From: Flagellimonas allohymeniacidonis
GTDB taxonomy: Bacteria > Bacteroidota > Bacteroidia > Flavobacteriales > Flavobacteriaceae
Length of the DNA stretch: 64,000 nucleotides
Direction of reading: 5' to 3'
Assembly (NCBI RefSeq): GCF_004296335.1
Contig: NZ_SGIU01000001.1
Coordinates: 186,001-250,000 of the forward strand
A program made the translations under genes and the position numbers. This document shows, in pieces, positions 60,094-64,000 of the stretch. The notes beneath the pieces were generated by a model. The model ran no database searches and was not told where the DNA came from. It worked only from the letters and a program-made list of their open reading frames with translations. The number at the start of each line of letters is the position of its first letter. Positions within the stretch are counted from its first letter, which is position 1.

Positions 60094-62676
60094 ATGACAT
60101 CGCAGCAATATTTTCAAAAACAAAAGACAAGTCGCTCTGCTCTTTTTGAGAGTGACAGAAAGCTTCGGACGCTTGTTGCGAATCTCCCAGGTATCGTATA
60201 TCGATACAAAAACGATGAGGATTGGACCATTGAATTCATCAGCGAAGGATGTAAGAATTTAACCGGGTATTCACCAGAACAATTTATGGTTTCTCCGACA
60301 ATCAGCTGGGGAAGCTTAATTCACCCAGAAGACCATAAAAGGGTAAAGGATTTAGTGAAAGAGGCGACGGAGCAAAACAAAAGATTTCATATTACATACA
60401 GGATACTGGATATTGACAAAAAAGTGCGGTGGGTTCGGGAAACCGGTATTGGAATAGAGAGGAACGGAAAAGAGGCCTTTTTTTTGGAAGGGTTTATTCA
60501 GGACGTAACGGATATCATGGAACAGGGCGGTTCTCTCGAGGTCGCGGACCGAGCCCTAAATGCTGCAGGGAACGGGATTTTAGTTTCAGATGCGAACAAG
60601 AAGGGCTTTCCAATAATCTATGTCAACAAGGCCTTTGAAAAGATTACGGGATATTCTAGTGGGGAGGCCATGGGTCGAAACTGTAACTTTTTGCAGAGCC
60701 ATGACCGAGACCAGGAAGAAATTGAGACCATACGTCGTGCTCTCGCAAAAGGTGAAGCCTGCCATGTGATCATCCGAAATTATAAAAAAGATGGTACCCT
60801 CTTTTGGAATGAACTCTCGATAACTCCAGTAAAAGATCACGAAGGTAAACTCACCCATTTTATTGGAATTCAAAATGATGTCACCCATGGCAAGAATATG
60901 CAACTCTTGCGTAAGGCTAAGAATGACATTCTTGAAATGGTAGTGAAGAAGAAATCCTTAATCAGCATTACCACCCAGATCTTAGAAGTTCTCAAAGAAT
61001 GGATAAAAGAGGGAATGTTTGCGCTCATGGTTATGGATGAGCATAAAAGAACTTTGCACCGAATGGCAGGTCTATCCTTGCCAGAAGCATTGGGTTCGGC
61101 CTTGGATGAAATACTTATCGGATCCAATTTTTGCTCGTGTACCCAAGTGGCTTTCCATAAGAAAAAGGAAATCGTGAAAGATATATTGGATGAGCCCCAT
61201 TGGTCCAAATATCATGACATAGTAAAAGAAAGTGATGTATCGGCATGCTGGTCGTATCCCATGGTGGATGGCAATTACGATATTCTGGGTGTACTATCCG
61301 TGTTTCACCCTAAAGCGGTCGCACCCACTAAAAATGAGGAGGAGTTGATTTTGGAAATGGTCGGTTTGGCCAGCTTGGCATTTGAACAGGCAAAGTCCCA
61401 AAAGCTCTTAAATGAAAGCCACGAACGCTTAGCGAATTACTCCAAGGGCCTAGAAAGGAAAGTGGAAAAACATACCAAGGAACTTCAAAAAGCCCTCAAT
61501 GACCTAACAGTTTCCAACTTCGAGCTTGTAAGTCAGACTGCTGAAGCCAAAGAAGCGGAAAAAAGGGCCGAAACCAGTGAGGCCATGTTTTTGGCCATTG
61601 CCAAAAAATTTCCGAAAGGAGCCATATTGTTGGTCGATGACAAGATGTATATCCACTTTATGGAGGGGTCGGAGCTGCAAAGTATTCAAAAGCAGATAAG
61701 GGATAATGGAGGAGTGAAAATTGCTGACCTCAAAGATTTTTCTGAACAGCGCAAGGAGATTTTCAAAAGGTACATAAAGCGAACCCTGGATGGAGAACAC
61801 TTAAGTTTTGAAACGGAATATAAGCGCATTCCCTATGTTATCAATACCACTCCGCTTTCCACCGAAAATGGTAATATTTCTCATGCCCTCTTGGTTTTGT
61901 TGAACATTTCGGACCGAAAAAAAAATGAGACCAAAATGCTTGAAAATCTAAAAAGGGAAAGGGAACTCAGCGAACTGAAATCTCGATTTATTAGTACCGC
62001 TTCGCATGAGTTTAGAACTCCGCTCAGTGTTATTCTTTCTTCTGCCACCTTGATTGAAAAACAAAATGAGGTAGGTCAGGAAGAGCGAAGACTTCGACAT
62101 TTGATGCGAATACGGTCCAACGTTCAACACTTGGTATCCATTTTGAATGACTTCCTTTCCTTGAGTAAGCTAGACGAAGGAAAGACCCTTGCCCAGCCGG
62201 AGTATTTTGATATCATCGATCTTTCAAAAAACATTATAGAAGAAATCGAGGTCAGTAAAAAAGCGGGGCAAAAAATTACACTGGATAGCAATGGCGCGCA
62301 TATTAGCGTGTACCTGGACCCTAAATTAATGCGCCATATCCTTCTAAACCTCTTGAGCAATGCTGTAAAATATTCTGAGGAAAATAGTCCAATACTTCTT
62401 AAGATCCATGATGGATTATATGAAGTGTTCCTGACGGTTGAGGATAAAGGAATAGGGATTCCCATAGAAGAACAGCAACATTTGTTTCAACGGTTTTTCC
62501 GAGCAAAAAATAGCGTTAACATTGCAGGAACCGGTCTTGGATTGCACATTGTAAAACAATACACCGAACTCATGAATGGGAAGCTGAATTTTACAAGTGA
62601 AGAAAACAAAGGGAGCACTTTTACCCTGAAATTCCCCAAAAAAGTTAATAGCCATGAAGAAAGTATTAGTAATTGA
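60094..62676 (+). CDS. LOV-domain (blue-light) hybrid-free sensor histidine kinase
   Basis: 860-aa cytoplasmic kinase; ATG at 60094 is used rather than the TTG at 60088. Order: PAS (about 20-140); LOV (150-270) with the flavin-adduct motif GRNCNFLQ, photoactive Cys197, then IIRNYKKDGTLFWNEL and THFIGIQNDVT carrying the conserved Gln; GAF (275-450); coiled coil; a weak PAS-like region (about 495-610); HisKA with SHEFRTPL; and HATPase with HILLNLLSNAVKYS, DKGIGIP and GTGLGLHIVK. All LOV hallmarks are present, so blue-light sensing via FMN is likely. It overlaps the next gene, a REC-Crp regulator. Confidence 0.9.
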   Translation: MTSQQYFQKQKTSRSALFESDRKLRTLVANLPGIVYRYKNDEDWTIEFISEGCKNLTGYSPEQFMVSPTISWGSLIHPEDHKRVKDLVKEATEQNKRFHITYRILDIDKKVRWVRETGIGIERNGKEAFFLEGFIQDVTDIMEQGGSLEVADRALNAAGNGILVSDANKKGFPIIYVNKAFEKITGYSSGEAMGRNCNFLQSHDRDQEEIETIRRALAKGEACHVIIRNYKKDGTLFWNELSITPVKDHEGKLTHFIGIQNDVTHGKNMQLLRKAKNDILEMVVKKKSLISITTQILEVLKEWIKEGMFALMVMDEHKRTLHRMAGLSLPEALGSALDEILIGSNFCSCTQVAFHKKKEIVKDILDEPHWSKYHDIVKESDVSACWSYPMVDGNYDILGVLSVFHPKAVAPTKNEEELILEMVGLASLAFEQAKSQKLLNESHERLANYSKGLERKVEKHTKELQKALNDLTVSNFELVSQTAEAKEAEKRAETSEAMFLAIAKKFPKGAILLVDDKMYIHFMEGSELQSIQKQIRDNGGVKIADLKDFSEQRKEIFKRYIKRTLDGEHLSFETEYKRIPYVINTTPLSTENGNISHALLVLLNISDRKKNETKMLENLKRERELSELKSRFISTASHEFRTPLSVILSSATLIEKQNEVGQEERRLRHLMRIRSNVQHLVSILNDFLSLSKLDEGKTLAQPEYFDIIDLSKNIIEEIEVSKKAGQKITLDSNGAHISVYLDPKLMRHILLNLLSNAVKYSEENSPILLKIHDGLYEVFLTVEDKGIGIPIEEQQHLFQRFFRAKNSVNIAGTGLGLHIVKQYTELMNGKLNFTSEENKGSTFTLKFPKKVNSHEESISN

Positions 62677-63724
62677 AGACAATAGAGACGTTCGAGAGAA
62701 CATTGTGGAGATTTTAGAACTGGCTAAGTATACTGTCTTGGCCGCTGAAAATGGATCTATCGGGATTCAAATCGCGAAGGCGGAATTACCAGATATTATA
62801 GTAAGTGATATTATGATGCCTGGAGTGGATGGGTATTCCGTTCTGGAGACCTTGAACGAAGATGAAAATACAGCAGGTATTCCCTTTGTGTTCCTATCGG
62901 CCAAAGACAAACGAGAAGACATTCGCAAAGGAATGAGCCTGGGTGCCGATGATTATCTCTATAAGCCTTTTGAGGCTTATGAACTATTGGATGCGATTAA
63001 ATTGCGCCTTAAGAAAAGTGATTTTCTGCAACGAAAGTTCTCAAAAACCACCCAAGGCATCAACAGTTTCTTCAAAAGTGCGTCGGAATATTTGGGAATG
63101 GAACTACTTTCAAAAAACCGAAAACTTCAAGAGTTTAGTAGTCGAGGAGAGATATTTCAGGAAGGAGATGCCGCCCATAACCTATATTTTATAGAAGAAG
63201 GAAGCGTAAAGACCCACAGAGTGACCGAAAGTGGTAAAGAAATGGTGACAGGAATGCACGGCAAAGGGGATTTCTTTGGTCAACTGTCCCTTTTGAATAA
63301 GTCTGGTACCTATCTTGAGACCGCCGTGGCTTTGGAAAAAACCAGGCTTTTGAGTATCCCCAAAGGCGATTTTACCAATTTGGTGTACAAAGACCGTGAG
63401 GTATCCAATAAATTTCTTGATATCATATCGGATAGCATGGCCCATTTGCAAGAGCAATTGGTGGACATTGCCTATTCCTCGGTGAAACAACGGGCCGCCA
63501 AAGCTCTTCTGGAATTGCACGATAAGGGATTTATTCAGGACAGTAAACAAAAAGGGGTGGACATACTCCGTGAAGATCTAGCTTCTATGATTGGTACAGC
63601 AAAGGAAACTGCGATAAGGGCTTTGACAGAATTTAGGGAGCAAGGATTAGTGGGAGTGGGCAAGAAAAGGAGATTGATTCTATTGGATCGGAGTAAACTT
63701 CAACGCATTGCTGATTTTGGGTGA
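62654..63724 (+). CDS. Response regulator with receiver, cNMP-binding and Crp-type HTH domains
   Basis: 356-aa fusion. Receiver (1-120) with VIEDNRDVRE, phospho-Asp in IIVSDIMMPGVDG and YKPFEAYEL; cyclic-nucleotide-binding-like roll (about 155-255: EGDAAHNLYFIEEGSVKTHR, GKGDFFGQLSLLNKSG); and a Crp HTH (ILREDLASMIGTAKETAIRALTEF). It overlaps the LOV kinase gene by 23 bp, so the two are a cognate pair. The fusion lets one protein react to phosphorylation and perhaps a nucleotide. Targets unknown. Confidence 0.93.
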   Translation: MKKVLVIEDNRDVRENIVEILELAKYTVLAAENGSIGIQIAKAELPDIIVSDIMMPGVDGYSVLETLNEDENTAGIPFVFLSAKDKREDIRKGMSLGADDYLYKPFEAYELLDAIKLRLKKSDFLQRKFSKTTQGINSFFKSASEYLGMELLSKNRKLQEFSSRGEIFQEGDAAHNLYFIEEGSVKTHRVTESGKEMVTGMHGKGDFFGQLSLLNKSGTYLETAVALEKTRLLSIPKGDFTNLVYKDREVSNKFLDIISDSMAHLQEQLVDIAYSSVKQRAAKALLELHDKGFIQDSKQKGVDILREDLASMIGTAKETAIRALTEFREQGLVGVGKKRRLILLDRSKLQRIADFG

Positions 63725-63756
63725 TAAGGATTAGCAAGATAAACCGCATAAAAACA

Positions 63757-63784
63757 AAAACAGGGAGTTCACACTCCCTGTTTT
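63757..63784 (+). terminator. Terminator after the LOV kinase/REC-Crp operon
   Basis: AAAACAGGGAGT pairs perfectly with ACTCCCTGTTTT (loop TCAC), 33 bp after the stop codon. Confidence 0.85.
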
Positions 63785-63942
63785 CTATGAAGAAATCAAT
63801 TCTCTCTATACAAACAACCAATTGTTTAAAAGGGATTATTGCTAAAACCGAATAATCAAATGGCTTCTATATTTCAAGAGTCAATTACTTCACTCTGGTA
63901 ATTGCAATCTTGCGAAAACAACGACCAGTGCTTTAATATTTT

Positions 63943-63980
63943 GAAAAAAGAGACCGGCTTACCGAAGTACTCCGGTCTCT
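63943..63980 (-). terminator. Terminator for a leftward gene beyond the right edge
   Basis: AGAGACCGG (63949-63957) pairs with CCGGTCTCT (63972-63980); on the minus strand a TTTTTTC run follows the stem. Implies a minus-strand gene ending just right of the window. Confidence 0.65.
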
Positions 63981-64000
63981 CAACAAGCATTACATCAATC

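Noticed and set aside
1-64000. CRISPR arrays, rRNA genes, transposases, phage genes
   Set aside because: None seen: no regularly spaced identical repeats, no rRNA-like segments and no transposase, integrase or phage structural proteins among the open frames.

Overview
The window comes from a marine member of the Bacteroidota, most likely a Flavobacteriaceae alga degrader of the Zobellia/Maribacter/Arenibacter/Muricauda type. The evidence is two SusC/SusD pairs, many secreted glycoside hydrolases, sulfatases and alginate lyases, Bacteroidota-type promoters (TTTG-N19-TAnnTTTG), and regulators typical of the phylum. No organism name can be fixed from the sequence alone.

Region 1 (1-19005) is a polysaccharide utilization locus (PUL1). 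A leftward unit encodes a GH43/F5-8C/FN3 protein and a sulfatase cut by the window edge. A divergent membrane-spanning propeller/Y_Y_Y/LuxR regulator follows. A seven-gene rightward operon then encodes SusC, SusD, a GH144-like (PF10091) glucanase, a GH3 beta-glucosidase, a second sulfatase, an endonuclease/exonuclease/phosphatase-fold protein and a GH2 enzyme. Two sulfatases plus beta-glucan-type enzymes suggest a sulfated or mixed algal glycan. A direct repeat TGATGTAG-N3-TGATGTAG occurs once in the divergent control region and twice before susC, and is a candidate operator.

Region 2 (19006-32385) is accessory DNA. It holds a MarR-centred operon with two DinB-fold proteins, an SDR, a Crp-like regulator, a three-gene hydrolase operon facing a membrane-anchored regulator, an isochorismatase-family hydrolase, an AraC regulator and an exported double-ABM protein. 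Two related hairpin-forming repeats of about 125 bp bracket the AraC/ABM block. A 20-bp sequence identical to a typical tRNA-Pro 3' end, followed by a terminator, looks like the scar of an integrated island extending left.

Region 3 (32386-36691) is a LytS/LytTR two-component pair, a 21-bp-pitch direct repeat fitting a LytTR site, and a TonB-dependent outer-membrane protein.

Region 4 (36933-57656) is an alginate PUL (PUL2). It covers PL6 and tandem-PL7 lyases, a KdgF-like cupin, SusC/SusD, an MFS importer, two SDRs (one probably reducing DEH to KDG), two KDG kinases and a KDPG aldolase. Additional genes are a BASS-type symporter, a Tat-exported TIM-barrel isomerase, an RraA-like protein and an Nramp-fold protein lacking the metal motif. 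A FadR-type GntR regulator is encoded inside. TTGGT-N2-ACCAA palindromes, matching the known ExuR/UxuR operator and repeated with a 13-bp pitch, lie at three promoters including its own, so a hexuronate-responsive regulon can be read from the sequence.

Region 5 (57759-64000) contains a HAD phosphatase, a helical unknown, an Hsp20, and a LOV-domain (blue-light) histidine kinase overlapping a REC-Crp fusion regulator.
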